Assembly (NCBI GenBank): GCA_001689515.1
Contig: LUJR01000009.1
Location: 200,565-264,564 of the forward strand
DNA: 64,000 nt
Source: Bacteroidales bacterium M7
GTDB lineage: Bacteria; Bacteroidota; Bacteroidia; Bacteroidales; Muribaculaceae
Direction: 5' to 3'
Shown: in pieces, positions 49,739 through 58,374 of the stretch
Position numbering within the stretch: the stretch's first letter is position 1
How the letters are laid out: each line of letters starts with the position of its first letter
Position numbers and translations under genes: made by a program
The notes under the pieces: model-generated
Told to the model about the DNA's origin: nothing
The model's database searches: none
What the model saw: the letters and a program-made list of their open reading frames with translations, nothing else

Positions 49739-50284
49739 TTACTTTAATAAGTTTAGTTTCAACTGTTTCAACTCGTTGGCTATGGATGCGTCAAGCTTGT
49801 CGTTGTCAATCGCTACAGTGAAACCTCCTATGATGGAGGGATCAACTACGCTGCTGTACTCCATGGTGCCGCCAGCTCCTATCTGCTGCTGGATGACATC
49901 GGCTATACGCTTTTCGGTAGCCTTGTCAAGAGGCACAGCCGAAGTGACGGTCACTTGATGGATATTATGGGCTTGGCGGTATATGTCAAGATAGGCGAGA
50001 GCTATGGCGTGGAGCATGGGCAGACGCTTGTTGTCAGCCAGCATCCGGAGGAAGTCGACAAGCACCTGGTCTGGCTTGCTGAGTCCGCATGCTGTGACTA
50101 CGAGCTGCTGCTTGGCACTGTCAGCCACAAACGGGTTGGCCATGGTGGCCTGCAACGCTGGCTGTGCTGCAAAACTGGCACACAGCTCGGTCATAAGACG
50201 GTACATTGAAGCGTCTTGACCTTTTTCAAGGGCAAACTTGTAGAGAGCCTTGGCGTATCTGCGAGGTATTAGGCCGTCGTTCAT
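49739..50284 (-). CDS. atpH: ATP synthase delta subunit
   Basis: The 181-residue OSCP-like delta subunit connects F1 alpha to the b stalk. ARRYAKALYKFALEKGQ at the N-terminus and SAVPLDKATEKRI with DPSIIGGFTVAIDNDKLDASI at the C-terminus are diagnostic. Length is normal. It sits between atpF and atpA. Confidence 0.95.
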   Translation of the reverse strand: MNDGLIPRRYAKALYKFALEKGQDASMYRLMTELCASFAAQPALQATMANPFVADSAKQQLVVTACGLSKPDQVLVDFLRMLADNKRLPMLHAIALAYLDIYRQAHNIHQVTVTSAVPLDKATEKRIADVIQQQIGAGGTMEYSSVVDPSIIGGFTVAIDNDKLDASIANELKQLKLNLLK

Positions 50285-50319
50285 ATTAACCTTTGTGGTG
50301 TGGTTTGTGGATTGTCAGG

Positions 50320-50817
50320 TTAGTTTTTTGTCTCGATATCCTTAAGTAGGGAGTCTACGAGCTGTTTCTGAGCCTTCTGGTCTGCCATCTGGTTTTTCAC
50401 CACCTTGGTGGCGATGTCAAGAGCAAACTGACCGACATCATTGCGCAGCTGTCGTTCGGCTTCCTTGCGTTCCTGCTCCATGGAGAGCTTGGCTGCATCC
50501 ATGACTTTCTTTGCCTCTTTCTGCGCCTCGCTGCGTGCTTCATCGATGATCTGTGTCTTCATCTTCTCGGCATCGCGGAGCATGTCAGCCTGCTGGCGAC
50601 GAGCTTCTGCAAGCTGCTTGTCAGCGGCTTCACGTGCATTGTCAAGCTGCTCCTTGGCACTCTGGGCATATTCAACGCCTTTGTCTATGAGATCAGCGCG
50701 TTTCTCGACTGACGAGATGATGACGGGCCAGCCCCATTTCCAGAGAATGAAGAAAAGGATAGCGAATGCTATGAACATCCAGAATATCAATCCGAAGTCG
50801 GGCGTGAATAGTTCCAT
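50320..50817 (-). CDS. atpF: ATP synthase b subunit
   Basis: The 165-residue peripheral stalk subunit has one N-terminal membrane helix (about 8-30, LIFWMFIAFAILFFILWKWGW), then a long charged coiled coil (AREAADKQLAEARRQQADMLRDAEKMKTQIIDEARSEAQKEAKK). There is one b gene only, so the stalk is a b2 homodimer. It is preceded by a 111-base gap after atpE and followed 35 bases later by atpH. Confidence 0.95.
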   Translation of the reverse strand: MELFTPDFGLIFWMFIAFAILFFILWKWGWPVIISSVEKRADLIDKGVEYAQSAKEQLDNAREAADKQLAEARRQQADMLRDAEKMKTQIIDEARSEAQKEAKKVMDAAKLSMEQERKEAERQLRNDVGQFALDIATKVVKNQMADQKAQKQLVDSLLKDIETKN

Positions 50818-50928
50818 GAGTTACGATTAATTGATAATAGAGAGCCCATGCCAGGGCTGGAGGTGACTTGAGGTTGAGGATAGTTGGAGAGCATAGGAGA
50901 GATGTTCAGTCTCTCTCTGTGGAGCTGA

Positions 50929-51165
50929 TTAGAGGAAGAACGAGAGTATGCAGACGATAACAGCGAACAGAGCCACACCTTCGACGAGGGCTGCGATCAC
51001 AATCATGTTGCTTCGGATGTCGCCTGATGATTCGGGCTGGCGGGCTATAGCTTCCATGGCTGATGAACCGATTTTGCCGATACCTATACCGGCTCCGATA
51101 GCTGCGATTCCGGCGCCGATACATGCGCCAATACCGAGAAGACCTGAGATTGCTGCTGATAACAT
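50929..51165 (-). CDS. atpE: ATP synthase c subunit
   Basis: The 78-residue two-helix rotor subunit has a Gly-rich first helix (AGIAAIGAGIGIGKIG), the RQP loop (42-44) and Glu62 in the second helix (VEGVALFAV) as the ion-binding carboxylate. The Gln and Glu-Ser-Thr-x-x-Tyr ligand sets seen in Na+-coupled rings are absent, so proton coupling is predicted. The gene is 42 bases after atpB, with a 111-base gap to atpF that might hold a regulatory signal. Confidence 0.96.
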   Translation of the reverse strand: MLSAAISGLLGIGACIGAGIAAIGAGIGIGKIGSSAMEAIARQPESSGDIRSNMIVIAALVEGVALFAVIVCILSFFL

Positions 51166-51207
51166 AATCTTAAAGTTTTTAGGTGAGTGTGTTTTATTTT
51201 TTACAGA

Positions 51208-52368
51208 TTAATTTTCTTGTGGTTTGGGATGAGCCTCATGACCTTTGTCCTGTGCAAGGCTTATGAATATGGTCGAAAGCATCGTGAATACATAAGCCTG
51301 TATGAAGCTGACGAGCACATCGATAAGCAGCATGAACACTGAGAACACCATGGAGAGGGCAGTAGTGCCTCCAAGCACCACAGGACCCATGGATGCGAAT
51401 ATGAAGATGAGCAGGGTTAGCACAAGCACTATCATGTGGCCTCCCATCATGTTGGCGAACAGACGCACGGTCAAAGCAGCCGGCTTGGTGAACATGCCGA
51501 ATATCTCTATCACTGGCATGATGGGCAGAGGTGCTTTGAGCCATGTGGGTACCTCAGGCCAGAATATCTCTTTCCAATAGTGCTTGGTGGCGAAGATATT
51601 GGTCACGAGGAATGTCAGTATCGAAAGCACGAGTGTCACAGCGATATTGCCGGTTAGGTTTGCACCACCGGGGAATACCACGATGAGACCCATGAGATTC
51701 ATTATGAGTATGAAGAAGAATACAGTCAGCAGATATGGACCGAACTTCTTGGCTTTGTCACCAAGCGTGGGCTTGATTACGCCGTCGTAAACAAACATTA
51801 TCAGCAGTTCCATGAAGCCTACCATCTTTCGTGGAGCCTTATGTCCCTGCGTCTTATGCCAGCGGGCTACTGACAGCACAGCCCATAGCACGAGGATGAC
51901 AGTGATAAAGAGGGCGCACACATTCTTTGTAATAGAGAAATCCCATGGCTTGATTTCCTTGCCGTCGACTATCTCCACCACTTTGCCTTTGTGCTTGCTG
52001 TCTTTGCCTGCAATCTTGAATGTAGCGTTGCCGTCCACATATTCTTCACCATGAGCCAGACGTGAGGAAGAGAAGATATGCAGTCCGTCAGTACCCCACA
52101 CGATGACAGGGAGGGGAATGCGCAGATGGTGATTGAAGGGGACTTCCCAGCCATATCCGTCACCGAGGTGCTCGAATATGATTTCCTTGGGATTGATGGC
52201 GCTTTCCTCTTTCTCGGCTTGCGCATCTACCATCTGGGCGATGCTTTCATTGCCAGCGGTAGTGGTGGTGTCTGCTGCATTCTCTGCCATAGAGCATGGG
52301 GCGACCAACAACAGGGCTGACACTGCAAGTATCAGTCTGATGGCTATATTATTGGATTTGGCAGACAT
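51208..52368 (-). CDS. atpB: ATP synthase a subunit
   Basis: The 386-residue Fo stator subunit is longer than the E. coli protein (271) because of a Bacteroidota-type N-terminal extension: a hydrophobic signal-like segment (LILAVSALLLVAPCSMA) and a periplasmic region of about 110 residues. The core has about five helices with the essential Arg in AALTVRLFANMMGGHMIV and the C-terminal FISLAQDKGHEAH. It forms the proton half-channels against the c ring. It is 53 bases after atpC. Confidence 0.95.
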   Translation of the reverse strand: MSAKSNNIAIRLILAVSALLLVAPCSMAENAADTTTTAGNESIAQMVDAQAEKEESAINPKEIIFEHLGDGYGWEVPFNHHLRIPLPVIVWGTDGLHIFSSSRLAHGEEYVDGNATFKIAGKDSKHKGKVVEIVDGKEIKPWDFSITKNVCALFITVILVLWAVLSVARWHKTQGHKAPRKMVGFMELLIMFVYDGVIKPTLGDKAKKFGPYLLTVFFFILIMNLMGLIVVFPGGANLTGNIAVTLVLSILTFLVTNIFATKHYWKEIFWPEVPTWLKAPLPIMPVIEIFGMFTKPAALTVRLFANMMGGHMIVLVLTLLIFIFASMGPVVLGGTTALSMVFSVFMLLIDVLVSFIQAYVFTMLSTIFISLAQDKGHEAHPKPQEN

Positions 52369-52421
52369 ATGCTAAATGGCTTTGTTTTATAGTTCGTTTA
52401 AACTGGGATAATGTACACTGG

Positions 52422-52655
52422 CTAATAAACACATACAGAGATGACGTTGTTGTCGATATCCGCCATGCCACCTTGTATCGGCAGCTCACCGTGTCCCTCA
52501 AGGCTTTCGTAGCCGATGGTGCCGGCGGTGAGAGCCGCTATGAGTGTGGCGTGATTACGGAGGACGGTAAAGCGTCCCGCCTGTCCCGGGAGGTGCACTG
52601 CGGTCACTTCGCCTTCGAAAAGGATGTCCTCGGTGGATATTATCTTGAGTGTCAT
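52422..52655 (-). CDS. atpC: ATP synthase epsilon subunit, short form
   Basis: The 77-residue protein contains only the N-terminal beta-sandwich domain of epsilon (MTLKIISTEDILFEGEVTAV, LPGQAGRFTVLRNHATLIAALTAG). The C-terminal two-helix domain that inhibits ATP hydrolysis in E. coli (full length about 138 residues) is missing. The stop is clean and the next gene is 53 bases away, so this looks like the normal short Bacteroidota form and not a truncation. It is 59 bases after atpD. Confidence 0.93.
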   Translation of the reverse strand: MTLKIISTEDILFEGEVTAVHLPGQAGRFTVLRNHATLIAALTAGTIGYESLEGHGELPIQGGMADIDNNVISVCVY

Positions 52656-52714
52656 GTCAGTCAGTCTTGCGATCTGGATATATTGTCAGTGTGGAGAGTC
52701 GGTTTACATATAGG

Positions 52715-54220
52715 TTATCCTTCGACTTCGGCAAGCATCTTCTTGCCCTTGGCTATCGCTTCGTCGATGGTGCCGACGTTGAGGAAAGCCTGCTCAGGAT
52801 ATTCGTCCATTTCGCCACTAAGAATCATCTTGAAGCCACGGATGGTCTCGTTGAGCGGCACCATGACTCCGGGGAGTCCAGTGAACTGCTCTGCCACGAA
52901 GAACGGCTGCGAGAGGAAGCGCTGGGCGCGACGTGCTCGTGACACCACAAGCTTGTCTTCGTCAGAAAGTTCGTCAACACCAAGGATGGCGATGATATCT
53001 TGTAGCTCGTTGTATTTCTGGAGAAGCTGCTTGACAGCCTGTGCCACATTGTAGTGCTCCTCACCTATGATGTTGGGGTCAAGGATACGCGATGTGGATT
53101 CCAGCGGGTCAACGGCAGGGTAGATGCCAAGCTCGGCAATCTTACGGCTGAGCACCGTGGTGGCGTCAAGGAAGCTGAAAGTGGTGGCAGGAGCCGGGTC
53201 GGTCAAGTCATCGGCAGGCACGTAGATAGCCTGTACGGATGTGATGGAGCCGTTTTTGGTCGAGGTGATACGCTCTTGCAGAGCACCCATCTCTGAGGCG
53301 AGGGTAGGCTGGTAGCCTACAGCTGACGGCATACGGCCGAGAAGCGCCGATACCTCAGAACCTGCCTGGGTGAAACGGAATATGTTGTCAATGAAGAGCA
53401 GAATCTCTTTGCCTCCGCCGTCCTGGTCACGGAACTGCTCAGCCACGGTAAGACCCGAGAGAGCCACACGCAGACGTGCGCCCGGCGGTTCGTTCATCTG
53501 ACCGAACACAAGGGTAGCCTGACTGTCGGCAACCTCCTTCATGTCGACGTCGGCGAGGTTCCACTCGCCTTTTTCCATACCTTCCTTGAATTTTTCGCCG
53601 TATTTCATGACACCGCTCTCGATCATCTCACGGAGCAGGTCATTACCTTCACGTGTACGTTCGCCCACGCCGGTAAATACGGAGAAACCGTTATGACCCT
53701 TGGCGATGTTGTTGATAAGCTCCATGATAAGCACGGTCTTACCTACACCTGCACCACCGAAAAGACCGATCTTACCGCCTTTGCTATAAGGCTCAAGAAG
53801 GTCAATCACCTTGATGCCTGTGTAAAGAATCTCAGTGCCTATGGTAAGGTCTTCAAATGCAGGGGCTGGCTGATGGATAGGGCGGAGGTCGGTCTCTTTA
53901 AGAGCGGGGAGACGGTCGATAGCCTCACCGATTACATTGAGTAGACGACCCTTGACCTGTGCGCCCGTGGGGACTGCGATGGGTCGCTCAAGGTTGTCGA
54001 CGCGCAGTCCACGCTGAAGCCCGTCGGTACTTTCCATCGCCACACACCGGCAAGTGTCTTCTCCGATGTGCTGCTCAACTTCAAGGATGAGCTCGTGACC
54101 GTCGGGACGGTCGACTTTCAATGCCGTGTAGATGGCAGGAATCTCGTTGTCGTCACCTTCGAAGATGACATCGACAACCGGTCCGATCACCTGGGCTATT
54201 TTTCCGAATTTGTCGCTCAT
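52715..54220 (-). CDS. atpD: ATP synthase beta subunit
   Basis: The 501-residue catalytic subunit of F1. Walker A GGAGVGKTV, GERTREGNDLLREM, LLFIDNIFRFTQAGSEVSALLGRMPSAVGYQPTL and the DELSDEDKLVVSRARRAQRFLSQPFFVAEQFTG motif near the C-terminus are all intact. It is the first gene of the atp operon and begins 62 bases after the end of nuoH, with no visible terminator between. Confidence 0.98.
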   Translation of the reverse strand: MSDKFGKIAQVIGPVVDVIFEGDDNEIPAIYTALKVDRPDGHELILEVEQHIGEDTCRCVAMESTDGLQRGLRVDNLERPIAVPTGAQVKGRLLNVIGEAIDRLPALKETDLRPIHQPAPAFEDLTIGTEILYTGIKVIDLLEPYSKGGKIGLFGGAGVGKTVLIMELINNIAKGHNGFSVFTGVGERTREGNDLLREMIESGVMKYGEKFKEGMEKGEWNLADVDMKEVADSQATLVFGQMNEPPGARLRVALSGLTVAEQFRDQDGGGKEILLFIDNIFRFTQAGSEVSALLGRMPSAVGYQPTLASEMGALQERITSTKNGSITSVQAIYVPADDLTDPAPATTFSFLDATTVLSRKIAELGIYPAVDPLESTSRILDPNIIGEEHYNVAQAVKQLLQKYNELQDIIAILGVDELSDEDKLVVSRARRAQRFLSQPFFVAEQFTGLPGVMVPLNETIRGFKMILSGEMDEYPEQAFLNVGTIDEAIAKGKKMLAEVEG

Positions 54221-54282
54221 AATATTATTTGACGGGTTATTCAGGGGTTATGGGTTTAGATTATGGTGAGAGTTATGTATCG

Positions 54283-55359
54283 TTAGAAATGCCAGCCGTA
54301 GACGATGCAGCACACCATCAGTACGAGGTTGACGAGGTTGATGGGCAGCAGATACTTCCACTCCAGAGCCAGCAGCTGGTCGATACGCAGGCGGGGGAAA
54401 GTCCACTTGAACCATATGATTATGAATGAAAGCGCGATGGCTTTGCCGATGAACCACACTACCGAGGGTATATAGTCCATTACGTGGTTGAATCCGTCCC
54501 ATCCGTTGATGTGGAAGGGCATCCAGCCTCCGAAGAACATCAGTGCTGCCACGCCAGCCACGATAAACAGGTTAAGGTATTCAGCAAGGTAGAAGAAGCC
54601 GAAATGTATGCCTGAATATTCTGTATGGTAACCTGCGGTCAGCTCGCTCTCGGCTTCGGGAAGGTCAAACGGACCACGGTTGGTCTCGGCAGTACCAGCG
54701 ATGAGATAGATCACGAATGCTATCACCGCGGGGACATGTCCGGTAAATATAAACCAGCCGTTGGCTTGCGCATTGACTATATCGCCGACAGACATTGAGC
54801 CTGCGAAAGCCACCATGGTAAGGATGCTCAGACCGACCGAAAGTTCGTAGCTCACCATCTGCGCTCCGCTTCGGAGGGCACCGATAAGGGTGAACTTATT
54901 GTTGGACGACCATCCAGCAAGCAGTATGCCGAGAACTCCGATAGACGAACAGGCAATCAGGAAAAAGATGCCGATGTTGAAGTCTATTATCTGGAGTCCG
55001 TTGCCCCACGGAAGCACGGCGAAACCGAGCATCGAGGCAAGAATCACCAGATAGGGAGCCAGCGCGAAAAGGAATTTGTCAGTGTACTTGAGTGAAATCA
55101 GCTCCTTGATGAGTATCTTGAACATGTCGGCGACACTCTGGAGAAGACCCCACGGGCCTACACGGTTAGGACCGAGTCGGCACTGGAATGCGGCGCACAC
55201 CTTGCGCTCAAACCATATGTAGAACAACGCCAGCAGCGAGTATGCCAGCAGAAGGCAAACGGCTATGATGACGCACTCTACTGTCACAGCAGCCCAATGG
55301 GGCAGAAACTGCATCAGCAGCGAGTGGATAAATGCGGTCAGTTCCGAGAAATCTTGCAT
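54283..55359 (-). CDS. nuoH: NADH-quinone oxidoreductase-like subunit H
   Basis: The 358-residue membrane subunit of complex I holds the quinone-access chamber and links the peripheral arm to the membrane arm. FERKVCAAFQCRLGPNRVGPWGLLQ, GTAETNRGPFDLPEAESELTAGYHTEYSG and FIIIWFKWTFPRLRIDQLL are the defining motifs, with about 8 helices. It is the last nuo gene before the atp operon, 62 bases from atpD. Confidence 0.97.
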   Translation of the reverse strand: MQDFSELTAFIHSLLMQFLPHWAAVTVECVIIAVCLLLAYSLLALFYIWFERKVCAAFQCRLGPNRVGPWGLLQSVADMFKILIKELISLKYTDKFLFALAPYLVILASMLGFAVLPWGNGLQIIDFNIGIFFLIACSSIGVLGILLAGWSSNNKFTLIGALRSGAQMVSYELSVGLSILTMVAFAGSMSVGDIVNAQANGWFIFTGHVPAVIAFVIYLIAGTAETNRGPFDLPEAESELTAGYHTEYSGIHFGFFYLAEYLNLFIVAGVAALMFFGGWMPFHINGWDGFNHVMDYIPSVVWFIGKAIALSFIIIWFKWTFPRLRIDQLLALEWKYLLPINLVNLVLMVCCIVYGWHF

Positions 55360-55424
55360 AATCGTTGATTATCTAACGGATGATGTGATGATATAGTTGG
55401 TTTGTTTTGGTTTTTTCTGACGAT

Positions 55425-57056
55425 TTAACGGTCCATGTCGGGGACGATGTAGTCAAGCGAGCCGCCTATAGTGATAAGGTCAGCAATCTTGGAGCCTTCG
55501 GTGAGGTGATCGACTACGGCTGCAAGCGGCAGACAGGGAGGTGCTATCTTCAGACGGTAGGGAGATGTGCCGCCATCGCTTTCGATATAGATACCGAATG
55601 CGCCACGGCAGCCTTCGACTGTCTGATACCAGCGTCCTTCGGGCAGACGGAGCACCTTGGGCACCTTAGCCTGGATGTCGCCTTCGGGGATTTTGTCGAT
55701 GAGCTGGGCTATGATGCGGGCACTCTGCTCCATCTCGTCCATACGCACTTTGAATCGTGCCATGGAGTCGCCTTCTGTGCGGACGACTTCATCAAATTCC
55801 ACTTCGTCGTACACTGCATAGGGAGCAGTCTTGCGGATATCGCATGCCCAGCCCGAACCACGTCCCGATGGACCTGTGATAGCCCAGGATATGGCATCTT
55901 CGCGGCTGAGTACTCCGACACCCTCCATGCGGTTACGGGTGATGACGTTGCCGGTAAAGAGCTTGTTGTATTCCTTGATATTCTTGGGGAGGACTTCAAG
56001 CAGAGCCTTAACGTCCTTTACAAAATCGGGGTCAAGGTCGGCTATCACGCCTCCGATAGTCTCGTAGTTAAATGTCATGCGTGCGCCGCATGTCTTGTCC
56101 ATGATGTCAAGAATCTGTTCGCGCACACGCAGGGTGTAGAACAGCATGGTGGTAGCACCGAGGTCCATGCAGAATGTGCCGATGAAAAGACAGTGGCTGG
56201 CGATACGTGACAGCTCGTCCATGATTACACGGATTACCTGAGCGCGGCGGGGAACTTCGATGTTGGCAGCCTTCTCGATACACATGCAGAGGCAGTGGTG
56301 GTAGGGATGGGCTGAGAAATAGTCCAGACGGTCCATGAAGTGGAGTGTCTGGAAATAGGTATCCATCTCGCAGATTTTCTCTACTCCACGGTGGATGTAG
56401 CCCATGTACACGTCAATCTTCTTGATGGTCTCGCCATCGACGGCTGTGCGGAAGCGGAGCACACCATGTGTGGCAGGGTGCTGCGGACCTATGTTGACCA
56501 CGAAGTCATTTTCGGCAAACACGCGCTTCTCTTCCTTGACAATCTTGCCGTCAGCACCTTCGACATACATCTGAGTGAAGTCGCTCTGACGTTCGCTTTC
56601 AAGCGGCACAGGATTGATATTGGGATCCATGTCATAATCCTTGCGAAGCGGGAAGCCTTTCCAGTCGATGCTGAGGAAGAGGCGGCGCATATCGGGGTTG
56701 CCGATGAAGATTATGCCGAAAAAGTCATAGACCTCACGCTCGTAGATACATCCTATGGCGTAGAGGTCGCTGATAGAGTGAATGTAAGGTGTCTCGCGTT
56801 CACCAGTAGCGATAACTTTGACTGCGATATGTGTGTTGTGCTTTGTGCTATCGAGATAGTATATGCAGCCGAGACTGTCTTTCCAGTCCATGCCGACTAT
56901 GGTCACTAAATAGTCAAACGCCAGTTCGGCTTCATCACGCAGCGTCTTTGCCAGATCATGCCACTTGGCATCAGGGATGGTGATGGTCAGGGTGTCGGCT
57001 TCTTCAAAAGAGGCTTCGGGAAACAGTTTGGCTATTTTTTCCTGAATATTTGCCAT
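55425..57056 (-). CDS. nuoCD: NADH-quinone oxidoreductase-like fused subunit C/D
   Basis: The 543-residue fusion of the 30-kDa (NuoC) and 49-kDa (NuoD) subunits. The C domain (about 1-185) ends with YEREVYDFFGIIFIGNPDMRRL and FPLRKDYD. The D domain carries GPQHPATHGVLRF, MGYIHRGVEKI, TGPSGRGSGWACDIRK (the quinone-site region) and a C-terminal GSLDYIVPDMDR. It forms the quinone-binding site with NuoB. The fusion is usual in Bacteroidota. It is 39 bases after nuoB. Confidence 0.96.
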   Translation of the reverse strand: MANIQEKIAKLFPEASFEEADTLTITIPDAKWHDLAKTLRDEAELAFDYLVTIVGMDWKDSLGCIYYLDSTKHNTHIAVKVIATGERETPYIHSISDLYAIGCIYEREVYDFFGIIFIGNPDMRRLFLSIDWKGFPLRKDYDMDPNINPVPLESERQSDFTQMYVEGADGKIVKEEKRVFAENDFVVNIGPQHPATHGVLRFRTAVDGETIKKIDVYMGYIHRGVEKICEMDTYFQTLHFMDRLDYFSAHPYHHCLCMCIEKAANIEVPRRAQVIRVIMDELSRIASHCLFIGTFCMDLGATTMLFYTLRVREQILDIMDKTCGARMTFNYETIGGVIADLDPDFVKDVKALLEVLPKNIKEYNKLFTGNVITRNRMEGVGVLSREDAISWAITGPSGRGSGWACDIRKTAPYAVYDEVEFDEVVRTEGDSMARFKVRMDEMEQSARIIAQLIDKIPEGDIQAKVPKVLRLPEGRWYQTVEGCRGAFGIYIESDGGTSPYRLKIAPPCLPLAAVVDHLTEGSKIADLITIGGSLDYIVPDMDR

Positions 57057-57095
57057 ATATTAATATATAAGGTGTAGGAATGAAAAACAGTATCG

Positions 57096-57710
57096 TTATT
57101 TTGCGTCATCTATGCCCTCGATGGGGTGTGATTTCAGAAATTCTTCCTGCTTCTCCTGACGGTTGACTCCGCCGAAGAATTTCTCGACTTTGATTTTGCG
57201 AGAGAGCTGCATGATGCCATAAATCATCGCCTCTGGACGAGGAGGACAGCCAGGCACAAACACATCTACAGGTATAATGTCCTCGATACCCATGGCTACG
57301 TGGTAGCTCTTGCGGAACGGACCGCCGGAAATGGCACAACCGCCGCATGCAATGACATATTTAGGCTCGGCAAGCTGGTCATACAGACGGCGCAATACCG
57401 GAGCCATGCGATGGACGATGGTGCCGGCGACCATGATGAAGTCAGCCTGACGAGGTGAGGCACGTGCTACTTCCCAGCCAAAACGCGCCATGTCGAAACG
57501 CGCTGCTCCGAGCGACACAAATTCTATGCCGCAGCAACTGGTGGCGAAGGTGAGCGGCCAGATGGAGTTGGAACGCCCCCAGTTGATGAGATGGTCAAGA
57601 GACCCTATGATCACGTTGGTGCCGGAATCCTGAAGTTCCTTGACCAGCTTTTCGATATATTCGTTGTCTTTCCATGCGTCATAGGGCATGGACTTTGTGG
57701 TTACTTCCAT
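57096..57710 (-). CDS. nuoB: NADH-quinone oxidoreductase-like subunit B
   Basis: The 204-residue subunit carries the terminal [4Fe-4S] cluster N2 that reduces quinone: TFATSCCGIEFV (adjacent Cys pair), CGGCAISGGPF and FVPGCPPRPEA supply the ligands. The MARFGWEVARASPRQADFIMVAGT stretch is also typical. Its start overlaps the end of nuoA by 10 bases, giving translational coupling. The C-terminus has a short charged extension (KEKQEEFLKSH-like). Confidence 0.97.
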   Translation of the reverse strand: MEVTTKSMPYDAWKDNEYIEKLVKELQDSGTNVIIGSLDHLINWGRSNSIWPLTFATSCCGIEFVSLGAARFDMARFGWEVARASPRQADFIMVAGTIVHRMAPVLRRLYDQLAEPKYVIACGGCAISGGPFRKSYHVAMGIEDIIPVDVFVPGCPPRPEAMIYGIMQLSRKIKVEKFFGGVNRQEKQEEFLKSHPIEGIDDAK

Positions 57711-58072
57711 TCAAGAGCTCCTTTCCGCCAGGCATATACAAGACCCAGCACTAATACACAGAAAAAGATTGCGATGCTCAACAGCCCGGCTGTGCCGAGT
57801 TCTTTGACTCTTACCGCCCATGGAAACAGGAATACGGTTTCAACGTCAAACATGAGGAACAGGATGGCAAAAAGATAATAGCCCACCTTGAACTGGGCCA
57901 TGCTTTCGCCACGTGTCGGGATGCCGCATTCGTAGGCTTCCCCTTTCTGGGGGTTGAAGGAGCGAGGAGAAATCAGTCCGGCAAGCCAGAGCGCCAGTGC
58001 TACAAGACCTATGCCCGTGCAGGCGGCTGTAAAAGCCAGTGCTGAATTGGAAATAGTCGCTAATGTAAGCAT
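57701..58072 (-). CDS. nuoA: NADH-quinone oxidoreductase-like subunit A
   Basis: The 123-residue three-helix subunit of complex I. The loop YECGIPTRGESMAQFKVGYYLFAILFLMFDVETVFLFPWAV contains the conserved Cys and the Phe-Asp-x-Glu of helix 2. It opens the 18-gene nuo-atp cluster. The promoter region upstream holds a -7 box at 58157-58164. Confidence 0.96.
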   Translation of the reverse strand: MLTLATISNSALAFTAACTGIGLVALALWLAGLISPRSFNPQKGEAYECGIPTRGESMAQFKVGYYLFAILFLMFDVETVFLFPWAVRVKELGTAGLLSIAIFFCVLVLGLVYAWRKGALEWK

Positions 58073-58156
58073 ATCGGATGTTAATGATTCTGTTTACTTT
58101 CTCAAGTGGAGGTATATTATTGTCCCCGCCACACTGCGGTAACAACATTATCTGTG

Positions 58157-58164
58157 CAAATGTA
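58157..58164 (-). promoter_or_regulatory. -7 box for the nuo-atp cluster
   Basis: TACATTTG on the minus strand fits TAnnTTTG, 85 bases before the nuoA ATG. CAA triplets upstream are at spacings of 12 and 24, neither ideal. If used, it would serve the whole 18-gene run. Confidence 0.5.
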
Positions 58165-58298
58165 ACGATTTTATCTCAATTTAGATACCAAAAAGCATGT
58201 AAAATTTTTCAACATTTGCGGTGATTACGCATCTCTTGGATTAATGTCACCAGATATGTCCTAAAGTGCCAAAAGGAGGATGCAATCTTCTGAATATC

Positions 58299-58346
58299 AA
58301 ATATCCTGTCAATCGTCACGAGCGGTGACGTATTGACAGGATATTT
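58299..58346 (-). terminator. Hairpin terminator after the C69 dipeptidase
   Basis: Bases 58299-58313 pair perfectly with 58332-58346 (15 bp), followed inward by a one-base bulge and CGTCAC/GTGACG (6 bp) around a 5-base loop. The outer A/T end gives a TATTT run on the minus strand. It lies 29 bases past the dipeptidase stop. Confidence 0.75.
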
Positions 58347-58374
58347 GCTGTAGTAGTTATAAAACGGAAGTATT

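Larger units (their letters stand above)
58073..58374. other. Control region before nuoA
   Basis: A 302-base gap with no gene: leader and -7 box of the nuo-atp cluster on its left half, and the terminator hairpin of the dipeptidase gene on its right half (58299-58346). Confidence 0.6.

Noticed and set aside
52422..52655. Frameshifted or truncated atpC
   Set aside because: The stop is clean, the spacing is normal and short epsilon subunits are usual in Bacteroidota, so it is treated as intact.
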